Shown here: piece by piece, positions 44,241 through 53,475 of the stretch
Layout of the letters: each line of letters begins with the position of its first letter
Numbering within the stretch: position 1 is the first letter of the stretch
Source: Asaia bogorensis_B
GTDB lineage: Bacteria; Pseudomonadota; Alphaproteobacteria; Acetobacterales; Acetobacteraceae
Length of the DNA: 64,000 bases
Reading direction: 5' to 3' (one strand)
Assembly: GCF_900465315.1 (NCBI RefSeq)
Contig: NZ_UBIX01000008.1
The notes under the pieces: model-generated
Database searches by the model: none
Told to the model about the DNA's origin: nothing
What the model saw: the letters and a program-made list of their open reading frames with translations, nothing else
Program-made: the position numbers and the translations under genes

Positions 44241-46703
44241 TCAGCGTCTCAGCGTTGCGCCGGTTGCCTTGGCAACGGCTGCAATGATCTTTTCGGAAAC
44301 AGCCTCGATTTCCTCATCGGTCAGGCTCGCCTTGACGGGCTGAAGTGTGACCTCGATGCCCAGGGATCGATGGCCCGCCTCAAGCGACCCGCCCTCATAG
44401 ACATCGAACAGGCGCACATCGCTGATCAGCGCACGTTCTGCACCACGGGCGGCCTTGAGAACAGCCTGGGCTTCCACACCCGGTGCCACGATAAAGGCAA
44501 AATCGCGACTGACAGGCTGGAAAGCCGAGAGCGCAGGCGGCTGGCGACGCTTGACCTTGGGCAGCGGCACGGCATCGAGGAAGATCTCGAACACCACAAG
44601 GGTCGAGTCGATGCCCATGGCGCGTGTCACGCGGGGATGCAGTTCGCCAAAGCAGCCCAGAACCGTCTTTGGACCCTGACGCACAACACCCGAGCGGCCG
44701 GGATGATAATGACCGGGCGCATCGGCCGTCACGCTCAGTGCCTCGGCAGGAAGCTTGAGGGCCTCGAGCGCCGCCATAAGATCCGCCTTGGCGTCCCACA
44801 ACGTCATGGGTTGTGCCCGCATACCGGGGCGCCTTGGCGTCTCACCACCACGCAGCCCGGCCAGCACGAGCTTCTGCCCATCTGCATGGAAGCAGGGGCC
44901 CAGTTCAAACAGGGCCGCATCACTCAGCCCACGCGCCGCATTACGCTGCCACGCACGGGCCAGATTGATCAGCGGCGTGGGGCGCATCTGGTTAAGGTCG
45001 GAAGCGATCGGGTTGAGCAGACGCAGCCCCTCAGGCGCTCCACCGAACAGCAGGGCGTCCTCATGCGAGACGAAGGAGAAGCCAACGGTCTCCACCAGCC
45101 CACGCAACGCGCAGAGTCGACGCAGATCGCCCAGACGGGCCTGTGCCGGCGTCAGGGCGGGAGCGGCAATCGCGGTCTTGAGCGGCAGTGGCAGCGGTGG
45201 AACCGAGTCCAGCCCGTAGATACGCAGCACTTCCTCGATCAGGTCGTTTTCTGCCTCGATAGCATGAACCGAGGCCGCAGCGTTCTGGGCCTGGGCGGGG
45301 TCGAGATGCGGTGCCTGATCGAGCGTGACACCTGTCGCCACGTCATTGCGCCATGACGGCACCGCAAAACAGGCGCGTGTCTCGTCCTGCTCACGCACGG
45401 CAAAGCCGAGATGCTCAAGGATGCGTGTAGCTTCCCCCGAAGGGATTTCGACGCCACCCAGCGTTTCGAGACGATCGAAACGCAACCATGCCTCACGCTG
45501 CCAGGCGGGAACCGTGCCAGCGCTGGTGATTTCACTGGCCTCACCGCCACAGAGCGACAGGATGAGCTGCGTGGCAGCCTCCAGGCCGGGCAGAACAAGT
45601 GCCGGATCGATTCCACGCTCGAAACGCTGGCGGGCATCGGTGTGGATGCCGAGCCTGCGCCCCGTCAGGGCGATACGCACCGCATCGAACAGAGCGGCCT
45701 CGATGAACACATCCGTCGTTTCGTCAGAAACACCCGTCGCCTCACCGCCGATCAGGCCCGCCAGGGACTGCACGCCAGCACTATCGACAATCACGAGGTC
45801 ATCCGTGCCGAGAACGAGGTCGCGCCCGTCCAGTGCGCGGAACGTCTCACGTGCTGCACGGGTGAGAGACAGGGTATTGCCGCTGATCTTGCCCGCATCG
45901 AACACATGGAGCGGACGCCCCAGATCGAAGGTGAGATAGTTGGTGATGTCGACCAGCGCGCTGATTGGTTTGAGCCCGATCGATTCGAGGCGCTGACGCA
46001 GCCAGTCGGGGCTCGGGCGGTTTTTCACGCCACGCACCAGACGCCCGGCAATATAGGGGCATGCTGTATCGTACTGGATGTCCCAGTTGATCGGTGAGGC
46101 AAACTGCCCCTCGACCGTTTCGACCAGCCACGGCTTGAGATGGCCCAGCCCGGCAGCGGCCAGATCCCGGGCAATGCCACGCACGCCAAGGGCATCGCCA
46201 CGATTGGGCGTGATCGAGATATCGATCACCGGGTCATCGAGCTTCGCATAGTCTGCGTAGGACTGACCCAGCACGACCGTCTCGGGCAGCTCGGCAATGC
46301 CGTCACTTTCCGCCCCGAGACCCAGCTCGCGGAGGGAACACAGCATACCCCCGCTTTCCTGCCCGCGAATCTTGCCTGCCTTGATGGTGATGTCACTGCC
46401 CGGGATATAGGTTCCCGGCGGGGCAAAGATCACATGGAGGCCGGCGCGGGCATTGGGCGCACCGCAGACGACCTGCACCTTTTCGTAATCCCCGCCAGCA
46501 GCCACCACACAGACCTGCAACCGGTCAGCATCGGGATGACGATGAGCCTCGAGAATCTTGGCGACACGGAAGCCACGCAGCGAGTCGGCGGGATTTTCGA
46601 CGCTCTCCACCTCAAGGCCTATGGCGTTGAGCTTGCTGACGATCTCATCCAGCGAGACCGTGAAATCGAGATGCTCGCGCAGCCAGGACAGAGTGAATTT
46701 CAT
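44241..46703 (-). CDS. pheT: Phenylalanyl-tRNA synthetase beta subunit
   Basis: 820 aa. Order seen: N-terminal 'MKFTLSWLREHLDF', the EMAP/OB tRNA-binding domain (about 40-150, 'VCGAPNARAGLHVIFAPPG'), B3/B4 editing domain, B5, the catalytic-like core and the C-terminal anticodon-binding FDX-ACB domain ('AFQPVSRDFAFIV' to the end). It forms the alpha2-beta2 enzyme with PheS. It starts four bases after the pheS stop. Confidence 0.96.
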   Translation of the reverse strand: MKFTLSWLREHLDFTVSLDEIVSKLNAIGLEVESVENPADSLRGFRVAKILEAHRHPDADRLQVCVVAAGGDYEKVQVVCGAPNARAGLHVIFAPPGTYIPGSDITIKAGKIRGQESGGMLCSLRELGLGAESDGIAELPETVVLGQSYADYAKLDDPVIDISITPNRGDALGVRGIARDLAAAGLGHLKPWLVETVEGQFASPINWDIQYDTACPYIAGRLVRGVKNRPSPDWLRQRLESIGLKPISALVDITNYLTFDLGRPLHVFDAGKISGNTLSLTRAARETFRALDGRDLVLGTDDLVIVDSAGVQSLAGLIGGEATGVSDETTDVFIEAALFDAVRIALTGRRLGIHTDARQRFERGIDPALVLPGLEAATQLILSLCGGEASEITSAGTVPAWQREAWLRFDRLETLGGVEIPSGEATRILEHLGFAVREQDETRACFAVPSWRNDVATGVTLDQAPHLDPAQAQNAAASVHAIEAENDLIEEVLRIYGLDSVPPLPLPLKTAIAAPALTPAQARLGDLRRLCALRGLVETVGFSFVSHEDALLFGGAPEGLRLLNPIASDLNQMRPTPLINLARAWQRNAARGLSDAALFELGPCFHADGQKLVLAGLRGGETPRRPGMRAQPMTLWDAKADLMAALEALKLPAEALSVTADAPGHYHPGRSGVVRQGPKTVLGCFGELHPRVTRAMGIDSTLVVFEIFLDAVPLPKVKRRQPPALSAFQPVSRDFAFIVAPGVEAQAVLKAARGAERALISDVRLFDVYEGGSLEAGHRSLGIEVTLQPVKASLTDEEIEAVSEKIIAAVAKATGATLRR

Positions 46704-46707
46704 GGTC

Positions 46708-47781
46708 TCAGACTCCTTCTGCGAGGCTGACGGAGGACAGGGCAGAGAAGCCGTAATGACGCAGCCATCTCAGATCGCTCTCATAGAAGGAGCGCAGATC
46801 GGGAATACCGTTCTTGAGCATGGTCAGACGCTCGATGCCCATACCGAAGGCAAAGCCCTGCCATATGGCGGGATCGAGGCCGCAATTGGCCAGTACGCGC
46901 GGATGAACCATGCCCGAGCCCAGAACCTCGAGCCAGTCGGTGCCACCGCCAATCTCACCCGTCTGGCGGGACCAGCCGATATCAACCTCCATCGAGGGCT
47001 CGGTGAACGGAAAATAGGAGGCACGGAAACGGACAGGAAGGTTCGGCTTGTCGAAGAAGATGCGCAAGAACTCGATCAGACAGCCCTTGAGATGACCGAG
47101 CGTGATGCCCTGGTCGATGACAAGTCCTTCACATTGATGAAACATCGGTGAGTGGGTGGCGTCATGATCGGCGCGATAGGTGCGCCCCGGCGCGATCACG
47201 CGGATCGGCGGGGGCTCGGTCAGCATGGTGCGGATCTGCACGCCCGATGTCTGGGTACGCAGCACACGCGGCGGCGACTCCTCATGGGATGCAGGCAGGT
47301 AGAATGTGTCGTGCTCGGTCCGCGCAGGATGATGGTCGGGCGTATTGAGCGCCGAGAAATTATGCCATTGCGATTCGATGTCCGGCCCCTCGGCTACCGA
47401 AAACCCCATGGCACCGAAAATCGCGGTCATTTCCTCGATCGTGCGGTTGATCGGATGGAGCAGCCCGAGCGGAGTCGAGACAGCAGGCATCGACACATCG
47501 ACCTGCTCGGATTTCAGACGGGCTTCCAGCGCTGCCTCAGCAATGGCCTGGCCACGCTCTTCAACAGCCGTATTGAGCGCATCGCGCAGTCGGTTCAGCG
47601 CCTGACCACGCTCCTTGCGCATCTCGGGCGTCATCTTGCCCAGTTCCTTGAGCAGGACAGTAAGGCGCCCCGATTTGCCGAGCACCCCAACGCGAATGGC
47701 GTCCCAGCTGGCGTGATCCTGCGCCTGCGCCAGAGATTCGAGAGTTTCGCTTTTCAGCGCTTCGAGATCATCGCCCATCAT
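46708..47781 (-). CDS. pheS: Phenylalanyl-tRNA synthetase alpha subunit
   Basis: 357 aa class II synthetase catalytic subunit. Motif 2 'GRTYRADHDATHSPMFHQ' and motif 3 'GFAFGMGIERLTML' are intact, with 'DHHPARTEHDTFYLP' before them. An N-terminal coiled coil binds tRNA. I chose the ATG at 47781; a second ATG follows directly. It is separated from rplT by an intrinsic terminator, so transcription may be attenuated or start in the 127 bp spacer. Confidence 0.95.
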   Translation of the reverse strand: MMGDDLEALKSETLESLAQAQDHASWDAIRVGVLGKSGRLTVLLKELGKMTPEMRKERGQALNRLRDALNTAVEERGQAIAEAALEARLKSEQVDVSMPAVSTPLGLLHPINRTIEEMTAIFGAMGFSVAEGPDIESQWHNFSALNTPDHHPARTEHDTFYLPASHEESPPRVLRTQTSGVQIRTMLTEPPPIRVIAPGRTYRADHDATHSPMFHQCEGLVIDQGITLGHLKGCLIEFLRIFFDKPNLPVRFRASYFPFTEPSMEVDIGWSRQTGEIGGGTDWLEVLGSGMVHPRVLANCGLDPAIWQGFAFGMGIERLTMLKNGIPDLRSFYESDLRWLRHYGFSALSSVSLAEGV

Positions 47782-47812
47782 TCGCCTGTCCCATCGGTCA
47801 ACTGGTATCGTC

Positions 47813-47856
47813 AAAAAAGAAAACGGGCCGTCCTGATACAGGACGACCCGTTTTCT
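47813..47856 (-). terminator. Terminator or attenuator between rplT and pheS
   Basis: On the minus strand a long near-perfect stem (47856-47839 with 47835-47818, 18 bp with one mismatch) is followed by six T. It ends 32 bp before the pheS start. I looked for a Phe-rich leader peptide between rplT and the hairpin and found no start codon. Confidence 0.85.
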
Positions 47857-47907
47857 ATCAAATCCGGAAATCTGCCGAAGCCGAAATCCGGAGGCTAGAG
47901 CCTTTGA

Positions 47908-48294
47908 TCAGGCCTGCGCCGTCTGATCCTGAGCGGACTGCTCAAGAGCCATCTGCGCCAGCTTCACGATCTCGGCGAAGGTTGCGGCGTCATCAAATGC
48001 GATGGCGGCCAGAACCTTACGGTCGATTTCGATGCCAGCCTTTGCCAGTCCATTGATGAACTTGCTGTAGGTCAGGCCCTGCTCGCGAACAGCAGCGTTG
48101 ATACGCTGGATCCACAGAGCGCGGAAATCGCGCTTCTTGTTGCGACGGTCGCGATAGGCATAACGAAGAGCCTTCTCGACGCGCTCGAGAGCGATACGAT
48201 AGTTGGTGGAAGACCGGCCGCGGTAACCCTTGGCGAGATCCAGAACCTTCTTGTGACGGGCGTGCGTCGTTACGCCGCGCTTAACACGTGCCAT
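47908..48294 (-). CDS. rplT: 50S ribosomal protein L20
   Basis: 128 aa. 'MARVKRGVTTHARHKKVLDLAKGYRG' type N-terminus (shortened here as MARVKRGV...) and 'FINGLAKAGIEIDRKVLA' are L20. The C-terminus carries about ten extra Gln/Ala residues. It binds 23S rRNA early in assembly and often represses its own operon. It is 11 bp after rpmI. Confidence 0.97.
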   Translation of the reverse strand: MARVKRGVTTHARHKKVLDLAKGYRGRSSTNYRIALERVEKALRYAYRDRRNKKRDFRALWIQRINAAVREQGLTYSKFINGLAKAGIEIDRKVLAAIAFDDAATFAEIVKLAQMALEQSAQDQTAQA

Positions 48295-48305
48295 TTATCT
48301 GTTCC

Positions 48306-48509
48306 TCAAGCCAGTCCGTAGGGGGCCCACTGCTTCACGGTCTTCGCATCCATGTCCGTCATGGTCTGCGGGCCGCGATTGGTGCGCTTCATTTTCTGCG
48401 GACGGTTGATGAGGCCGTGGCGCTTGTTGCCGGGACCGCACATCACCTTGCCGGTCGCGGTGATCTTGAACCGCTTCTTGACCGACGACTTGGTCTTCAT
48501 CTTGGGCAT
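48306..48509 (-). CDS. rpmI: 50S ribosomal protein L35
   Basis: 67 aa, '[15 protein letters not shown]' start and a basic composition typical of L35. It leads the rpmI-rplT unit. infC, its usual upstream neighbour, is not next to it here. Confidence 0.96.
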
Positions 48510-48540
48510 TTCATTCTCCTCTCGACATATCAGGCAACCT

Positions 48541-48558
48541 CCCGCAAGTGCTTGCGGG
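48541..48558 (-). other. Leader hairpin upstream of rpmI
   Basis: A perfect 7 bp GC-rich stem with a GTGC loop, 31 bases before the rpmI start. It might be part of an L20-type autoregulatory leader. No longer pseudoknot was worked out. Confidence 0.35.
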
Positions 48559-48711
48559 CGTTACCAAGCGGCCAGGCATGCCCTACCATCGCCTGGACGC
48601 GCGTTCGAAAGGGGGCACCTAAAGGATATCTCTGCCCTGCACAACCCATTTTAACGCGCCAAAACATTTACTTTGGGTTAGACAGAACCTTAACCACAAT
48701 ATGGGACGTTC

Positions 48712-48725
48712 TTGACGTAGATCAA
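48712..48725 (+). promoter_or_regulatory. FNR/FixK-type box upstream of gcd
   Basis: TTGACGTAGATCAA fits the alphaproteobacterial TTGA-N6-TCAA consensus fully and the E. coli FNR site TTGAT-N4-ATCAA with one mismatch. It lies 71 bp before the gcd start in the 287 bp divergent region shared with rpmI. It may put glucose oxidation under oxygen control. Confidence 0.45.
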
Positions 48726-48796
48726 CATTTGGGCCTTTTACGACGCGGTCTCTTTTCGCAACGTTTCCGAACACGAAACCACACATAGGACGACGC

Positions 48797-51214
48797 ATGA
48801 ACACGGTTTCCCGGCCGCGGTTCTGGGCAGCCCTCACCGCCGTGATATTTGCCCTTTGTGGCATTTATCTGACACTCGGCGGTGTCTGGCTCCTGAGCTA
48901 TGGCGACACCCCTTATTACGCAGTCTGCGGTATTGCTCTGTTGGCAACCGCCTATCTCGTCTGGACGGGCCGCCCTGCCGCCTTCTGGCTCTATACCCTG
49001 ATCATTCTCGGCTCGCTCATCTGGGCGGTCAGCGAAATCGGGATCGATTTCTGGTCGCTCGTACCACGCGGCGACGTCATCACCATTCTCGGCATCTGGC
49101 TGCTCCTGCCTTTCGTCAGCCGCCAGATCACCACCAGCCGTCTCGCCACCATGCCCCTGCTGGGCAGCGTCGTCCTTGCGCTGATCGTCGTGATCGTGGC
49201 CTTCGTGCAGGATCCGGGTGACAAGGCAGGCAATCTGCCCACCGAAAAGATCGCCGCTGCTGGCAGTGATGCCGCCCAGGTGCCCGATGGTGACTGGCAG
49301 GCCTATGGCCGTACCCAGTATGGCGATCGCTTCTCCCCGCTAACCCAGATCAATGCTGACAATGTCAGCAAGCTCAAGGTGGCCTGGACCATGCGTACGG
49401 GCGACTTCAAGGGCCCGAACGATCCCGGTGAAGCCACCAACGAAGCGACACCGCTTGCCGTCAATGGCACGCTGTATTTCTGCTCGCTGCATCAGAAGCT
49501 GTGGGCCGTCGATGGCGCAACCGGCAAGACAAAGTGGGTTTTCGACCCCCATCTCTATGTCAATCCGGGCTTCCAGCATCTGACCTGCCGTGGCGTGACC
49601 TACCACAAATCCGATGCCAGCGCCGTCACGTCAGATGGCACGCCGGCCCCTGATGAGTGCCATGAGCGCCTGTTCCTGCCCGTCAATGACGGTCGCATGT
49701 TCGCTGTCGATGCCCAGACCGGCAAGGCCTGCCCGAGCTTCGGCAATAACGGCGAGATCGACCTGCGTACGCCTTACATGCCGTATGACCATGTTGGCGG
49801 CTATGAGCCGACCTCACCGCCTGTCGTAACCGACAAGGTCGTGATCGTTTCCGGCGCCGTGACCGACAACAACTCCACCAAGGAGCCCTCGGGCGTCACG
49901 CGTGCTTTCGACCTGTTTACAGGCAAGCTCGTCTGGGTGTTCGACCCCTCGAACCCCGACCCGAACGAAATGCCGAGCGGTGACCACAAATACGTCGCCA
50001 ACTCGCCCAACTCGTGGATCACCGCGTCCTATGACGCCAATCTGGGCCTGGTCTATATCCCGACCGGCGTTCAGACGCCTGACCAGTGGGGCGGCAACCG
50101 CACCCCCGATGCCGAACGCTATGCGTCGTCCGTGCTCGCCCTCCACGCCGATACCGGCAAGCTGGCCTGGAGCTACCAGACCGTGCACCACGATCTGTGG
50201 GACATGGATCTTCCGGCCCAGATGAGCCTTGTGGACATTACCCAGAAGGACGGCACCGTCATTCCGGCCATCTACGCACCGGCCAAGACGGGCAACATCT
50301 TCGTTCTCGACCGTCGCGACGGCAAGCTCATCGTGCCTGCACCCGAGCTTCCCGTGCCGCAGGAAGTGGTTAAGAGCGATCACGTTGCTCCCACACAGCC
50401 CTTCTCTGATCTGACGCTGCGTCCCAAGGCCCTGCTGACGGGCAAGGACATGTGGGGTGGCACCGTGTTCGATCAGCTGATCTGCCGCGTGGCATTCCAT
50501 CAGCTCGACTACAAGGGCACGTTCACGGCACCGTCCGAGCGTGGCTCGCTGATCTTCCCGGGCAATCTGGGTATCTTCGAGTGGGGTGGTCTTGCTGTCG
50601 ATCCGCAGCGTCAGATCGCCATCTCCAACCCGATCGCCCTGCCTTTCGTGTCGCGTCTGGTTCCCCGTGGTCCGGGTAACCCGCTCTGGCCCGAAAAGGA
50701 CGCCAAGGGTTCGGGCGGCGAGACCGGCCTGCAGCATAACTATGGCGCACCCTATGCCATCATGCTGAGCCCGTTCCTGAACCCGATCACCACACGCATC
50801 GGTCTGCCGATCCCGTGCAAGCGTCCGCCGTGGGGCTACATGGCTGGTATCGATCTGCGCACCAACAAGGTGGTCTGGCAGCATCGCAATGGCACGCTGC
50901 GTGACAGTCTCTACAACAGCGCCCTGCCCATCCAGCTGCCGCCGCTCAAGGTTGGCGTGCCCAGCCTCGGTGGCCCGCTCACCACGGCCGGCAACGTCGC
51001 CTTCCTGACGTCCACGCTGGATTTCTACATCCGCGCATACAACGTCACCACGGGTGAAACCCTGTGGCAGGACCGTCTGCCCGCCGGTGGCCAGTCCACC
51101 CCGATGAGCTACTCTGCCAATGGCAAGCAATACATCGTGACCTATGCCGGTGGTCACGGCTCTTTCGGCACGAAAATGGGCGATTACGTCATCGCCTACG
51201 CTCTGCCGAACTGA
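48797..51214 (+). CDS. gcd: Membrane-bound PQQ-dependent glucose dehydrogenase
   Basis: 805 aa quinoprotein. Five N-terminal membrane spans (first 140 residues) carry the ubiquinone site. The periplasmic eight-bladed propeller follows, with W-motifs such as 'LWAVDGATGKTKW' and 'GKLAWSYQTVHHDLWDMDLP', the last near the PQQ and substrate pocket. It oxidises D-glucose to gluconolactone in the periplasm and feeds electrons to ubiquinol oxidases, the hallmark incomplete oxidation of acetic acid bacteria. ATG with AGGA upstream; an intrinsic terminator follows. Length equals known Gluconobacter enzymes. Confidence 0.96.
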   Translation: MNTVSRPRFWAALTAVIFALCGIYLTLGGVWLLSYGDTPYYAVCGIALLATAYLVWTGRPAAFWLYTLIILGSLIWAVSEIGIDFWSLVPRGDVITILGIWLLLPFVSRQITTSRLATMPLLGSVVLALIVVIVAFVQDPGDKAGNLPTEKIAAAGSDAAQVPDGDWQAYGRTQYGDRFSPLTQINADNVSKLKVAWTMRTGDFKGPNDPGEATNEATPLAVNGTLYFCSLHQKLWAVDGATGKTKWVFDPHLYVNPGFQHLTCRGVTYHKSDASAVTSDGTPAPDECHERLFLPVNDGRMFAVDAQTGKACPSFGNNGEIDLRTPYMPYDHVGGYEPTSPPVVTDKVVIVSGAVTDNNSTKEPSGVTRAFDLFTGKLVWVFDPSNPDPNEMPSGDHKYVANSPNSWITASYDANLGLVYIPTGVQTPDQWGGNRTPDAERYASSVLALHADTGKLAWSYQTVHHDLWDMDLPAQMSLVDITQKDGTVIPAIYAPAKTGNIFVLDRRDGKLIVPAPELPVPQEVVKSDHVAPTQPFSDLTLRPKALLTGKDMWGGTVFDQLICRVAFHQLDYKGTFTAPSERGSLIFPGNLGIFEWGGLAVDPQRQIAISNPIALPFVSRLVPRGPGNPLWPEKDAKGSGGETGLQHNYGAPYAIMLSPFLNPITTRIGLPIPCKRPPWGYMAGIDLRTNKVVWQHRNGTLRDSLYNSALPIQLPPLKVGVPSLGGPLTTAGNVAFLTSTLDFYIRAYNVTTGETLWQDRLPAGGQSTPMSYSANGKQYIVTYAGGHGSFGTKMGDYVIAYALPN

Positions 51215-51238
51215 TCCTTCCCGGTTTCGGAAACAGGA

Positions 51239-51264
51239 AAACCCGCCTTTTGGCGGGTTTTTTT
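51239..51264 (+). terminator. Intrinsic terminator after gcd
   Basis: A 9 bp perfect stem AAACCCGCC/GGCGGGTTT with TTTT loop and a T-tract. Confidence 0.92.
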
Positions 51265-51351
51265 GTGCCCGGCTTCAAAGGGCCTGCACGGCTCTTGCAC
51301 AGCGACGAATAATGTCAGAGTGTTGCTGAAACCTCAGCCAAGGATTTCATC

Positions 51352-51594
51352 ATGCTCCGTGGATTTCTCGCTCTGACCGCGCTGCTCGGCACAGCCGCAG
51401 CCCCTGTTGCCTACGCCAAGCCCTGCCGCGATGCGACCTCGGGGAAGTTCGTGAAATGCGAAAAGCCGAAGGCCGAGAAATGCCGCGATGCCAAGGGCAA
51501 GTTCACCAAGTGCAAGGCTGATGCCGCCACCAAGGACGATAGCAAGACGACCGCACCCGCGACCCCCGCCGATGGAGCCCCTGGCAAGAACTGA
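51352..51594 (+). CDS. Small secreted Cys-repeat protein
   Basis: 80 aa. A signal peptide (to about 'AYA', residue 22) is followed by two copies of a C-R-D-A-x-G-K-F-x-K-C unit: PCRDATSGKFVKC (24-36) and KCRDAKGKFTKC (43-54). The four cysteines could form two disulfides or bind metal. The tail is Lys/Ala/Asp/Pro-rich and probably disordered. I do not recognise a named family. It has its own spacer from gcd and a terminator after it. Confidence 0.7.
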   Translation: MLRGFLALTALLGTAAAPVAYAKPCRDATSGKFVKCEKPKAEKCRDAKGKFTKCKADAATKDDSKTTAPATPADGAPGKN

Positions 51595-51639
51595 TTAAGG
51601 GGGCGGTCTCCGCCTCTCGCAGTTCGGGTTGTTCCATGT

Positions 51640-51669
51640 AAAAAAGGCCCGGTCTCCCGGGCCTTTTTT
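51640..51669. terminator. Bidirectional intrinsic terminator
   Basis: A stem of GGCCCGG/CCGGGCC flanked by A6 and T6 (51640-51652 with 51657-51669). It serves the small secreted protein gene on the plus strand and sufE on the minus strand. Confidence 0.9.
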
Positions 51670-51712
51670 CTTGATTGCCGTTCTACCCTGTCAAAATCAG
51701 GCACGTGCAAAA

Positions 51713-52162
51713 TTAGACCCGGGCTCGCGCCCGTATGGCCTGAGCCATTGCCTCGACCCCATTGCCACGGTTGGTCGAGAGTGCCTTCACCAGTCCCAGA
51801 TCATGCAGGAATGTCGGGTCCGTCGCCTCGATCTCCGCCCGGTCACGCCCGGAATACACGCGCAGCAGCAAAGCCACCAGTCCATTCACAATGGCCGCAT
51901 CGGACGCACCGGCGAAAAACAGGCGGCCATCTGACTCATGCGCCTCAAGCCAGACCTGGCTTTGGCAGCCGGGCACACGATGACCATCATTCTGCCACGC
52001 AGCGGGAAAGGGCGGGAGGTTGCGCCCCATCTCGATGATGTATTCGTAGCGATCCATCCAGTCATCGAACAAGGCGAGTTCATCGCCGATCGACGCAATG
52101 GCCTCCGCCGCCGTGCCATCCACGGGCTGGACGAAGGGGAGATCCGTTACCGCGCCGCTCAC
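51713..52162 (-). CDS. sufE: SufE-like cysteine desulfuration protein
   Basis: 149 aa. 'VPGCQSQVW' holds the sulfur-accepting Cys66. SufE takes persulfide sulfur from SufS for Fe-S cluster assembly. Its GTG start overlaps the hslU stop by 4 bp, an unusual partner. The rest of the suf operon is not here. Confidence 0.9.
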   Translation of the reverse strand: MSGAVTDLPFVQPVDGTAAEAIASIGDELALFDDWMDRYEYIIEMGRNLPPFPAAWQNDGHRVPGCQSQVWLEAHESDGRLFFAGASDAAIVNGLVALLLRVYSGRDRAEIEATDPTFLHDLGLVKALSTNRGNGVEAMAQAIRARARV

Positions 52163-53475
52163 AGGATGAACCTGCTCAGATCGCCCTTGCGGGCCAGAGG
52201 CGCAACGCGCTCCTGCACATCCTGCGCGGTAATCACAACAGTATCCCCGCTCCGGTCAGACGCCCTGAAGGAAACATCTTCCAGCAGACGCTCCATGACC
52301 GTCGCAAGACGTCGGGCACCGATATTCTCGACACGCTCATTGATGTCCGCCGCCAGTTCAGCGAGCGCATCCACCGCACCGTCCTCGAAGGAGAGCGTCA
52401 GATTCTCGGTGCCGAGAAGTGAGACATACTGCTTGAGCAGGGAGTGTTCGGGCTCGAGCAGAATGCGCTTGAGGTCCTCACGTGTCAGACCAGCCAGCTC
52501 GACGCGAATGGGCAGACGTCCCTGCAACTCAGGCAGCAGGTCCGAGGGCTTCGCCAGGTGAAAAGCCCCGGACGCGATGAACAGGATATGGTCGGTTTTC
52601 ACCGGCCCGTATTTGGTGGTGACCGTTGTTCCCTCGATCAGCGGCAGAAGATCGCGCTGCACGCCCTCACGCGAGATATCGCCACCCCGTCCACCGCCCT
52701 CACCCGAGCGGGCACAGACCTTGTCGATCTCATCGAGAAAGACGATGCCGTGATCCTGCGCATGACGCACTGCATCCTGGGTCAGTGCGTCATTATCCAC
52801 CAGCCGGTCGGCTTCCTCGCGGATCAGTAGCTGACGCGCGGCAGCGATCGTCAGGCGACGCTTCTGGGGTGAGCGGTTCATGAGGTTCTTCATGAGGTCG
52901 CCAAAGGCAGCGGCATTCATGACCGTGCCACCTGCCATGTCGGGCATCTCACCCGCGCCCGGCTCACGCCCCACCTGAATCTCGATTTCCTTGTCCTCAA
53001 GCTCGCCATTACGCAGCATCTGGCGGAACTTGGTCTTGGTGTCCGCCGTGGCCCCTTCACCGACCAGTGCATCGACAAGGCGGGATTCTGCGGCAAGCTC
53101 GGCCTTGGCATTCACATCCTTGCGCCGGGCCTCACGCAGCATGGTGAGTGACACTTCGACCAGATCGCGCACGATGGATTCCACATCACGCCCCACATAG
53201 CCAACCTCGGTGAACTTGGTGGCCTCGACCTTCAGGAAAGGCGATTGTGCCAGACGCGCCAGACGGCGGGCGATCTCGGTCTTGCCGCAGCCGGTTGGCC
53301 CGATCATGAGGATATTCTTGGGCACGACCTCTTCACGCAACCCTTCGGGCAGTTGCGCACGGCGCCAGCGGTTACGCATGGCAATAGCCACAGCCCGCTT
53401 GGCCTCGTTCTGACCGATAATGAAGCGGTCGAGCTCGGAGACAATCTCACGCGGCGAGTAATTCGGAATTTCCAT
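52159..53475 (-). CDS. hslU: ATP-dependent protease ATPase subunit HslU
   Basis: 438 aa AAA+ unfoldase. Walker A 'GPTGCGKTEIA' (59-69), Walker B 'IVFLDEIDKVC', an I domain between them and the C-terminal 'RKGDLSRFIL' that docks into HslV. It unfolds substrates for the HslV peptidase. Its start directly follows hslV, and its end overlaps sufE. Confidence 0.97.
   Translation of the reverse strand: MEIPNYSPREIVSELDRFIIGQNEAKRAVAIAMRNRWRRAQLPEGLREEVVPKNILMIGPTGCGKTEIARRLARLAQSPFLKVEATKFTEVGYVGRDVESIVRDLVEVSLTMLREARRKDVNAKAELAAESRLVDALVGEGATADTKTKFRQMLRNGELEDKEIEIQVGREPGAGEMPDMAGGTVMNAAAFGDLMKNLMNRSPQKRRLTIAAARQLLIREEADRLVDNDALTQDAVRHAQDHGIVFLDEIDKVCARSGEGGGRGGDISREGVQRDLLPLIEGTTVTTKYGPVKTDHILFIASGAFHLAKPSDLLPELQGRLPIRVELAGLTREDLKRILLEPEHSLLKQYVSLLGTENLTLSFEDGAVDALAELAADINERVENIGARRLATVMERLLEDVSFRASDRSGDTVVITAQDVQERVAPLARKGDLSRFIL

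Noticed and set aside
43998..45356. 452 aa plus-strand open frame
   Set aside because: Antisense to pheT, which has full family motifs; a long shadow frame caused by high GC.
48735..48740. A sigma-70 -10 box 17 bp after TTGACG upstream of gcd
   Set aside because: CTTTTA matches the -10 consensus poorly; the TTGACG is better read as half of an FNR-type palindrome.
49814..51157. 447 aa minus-strand open frame
   Set aside because: Antisense to gcd; composition is that of a shadow frame.
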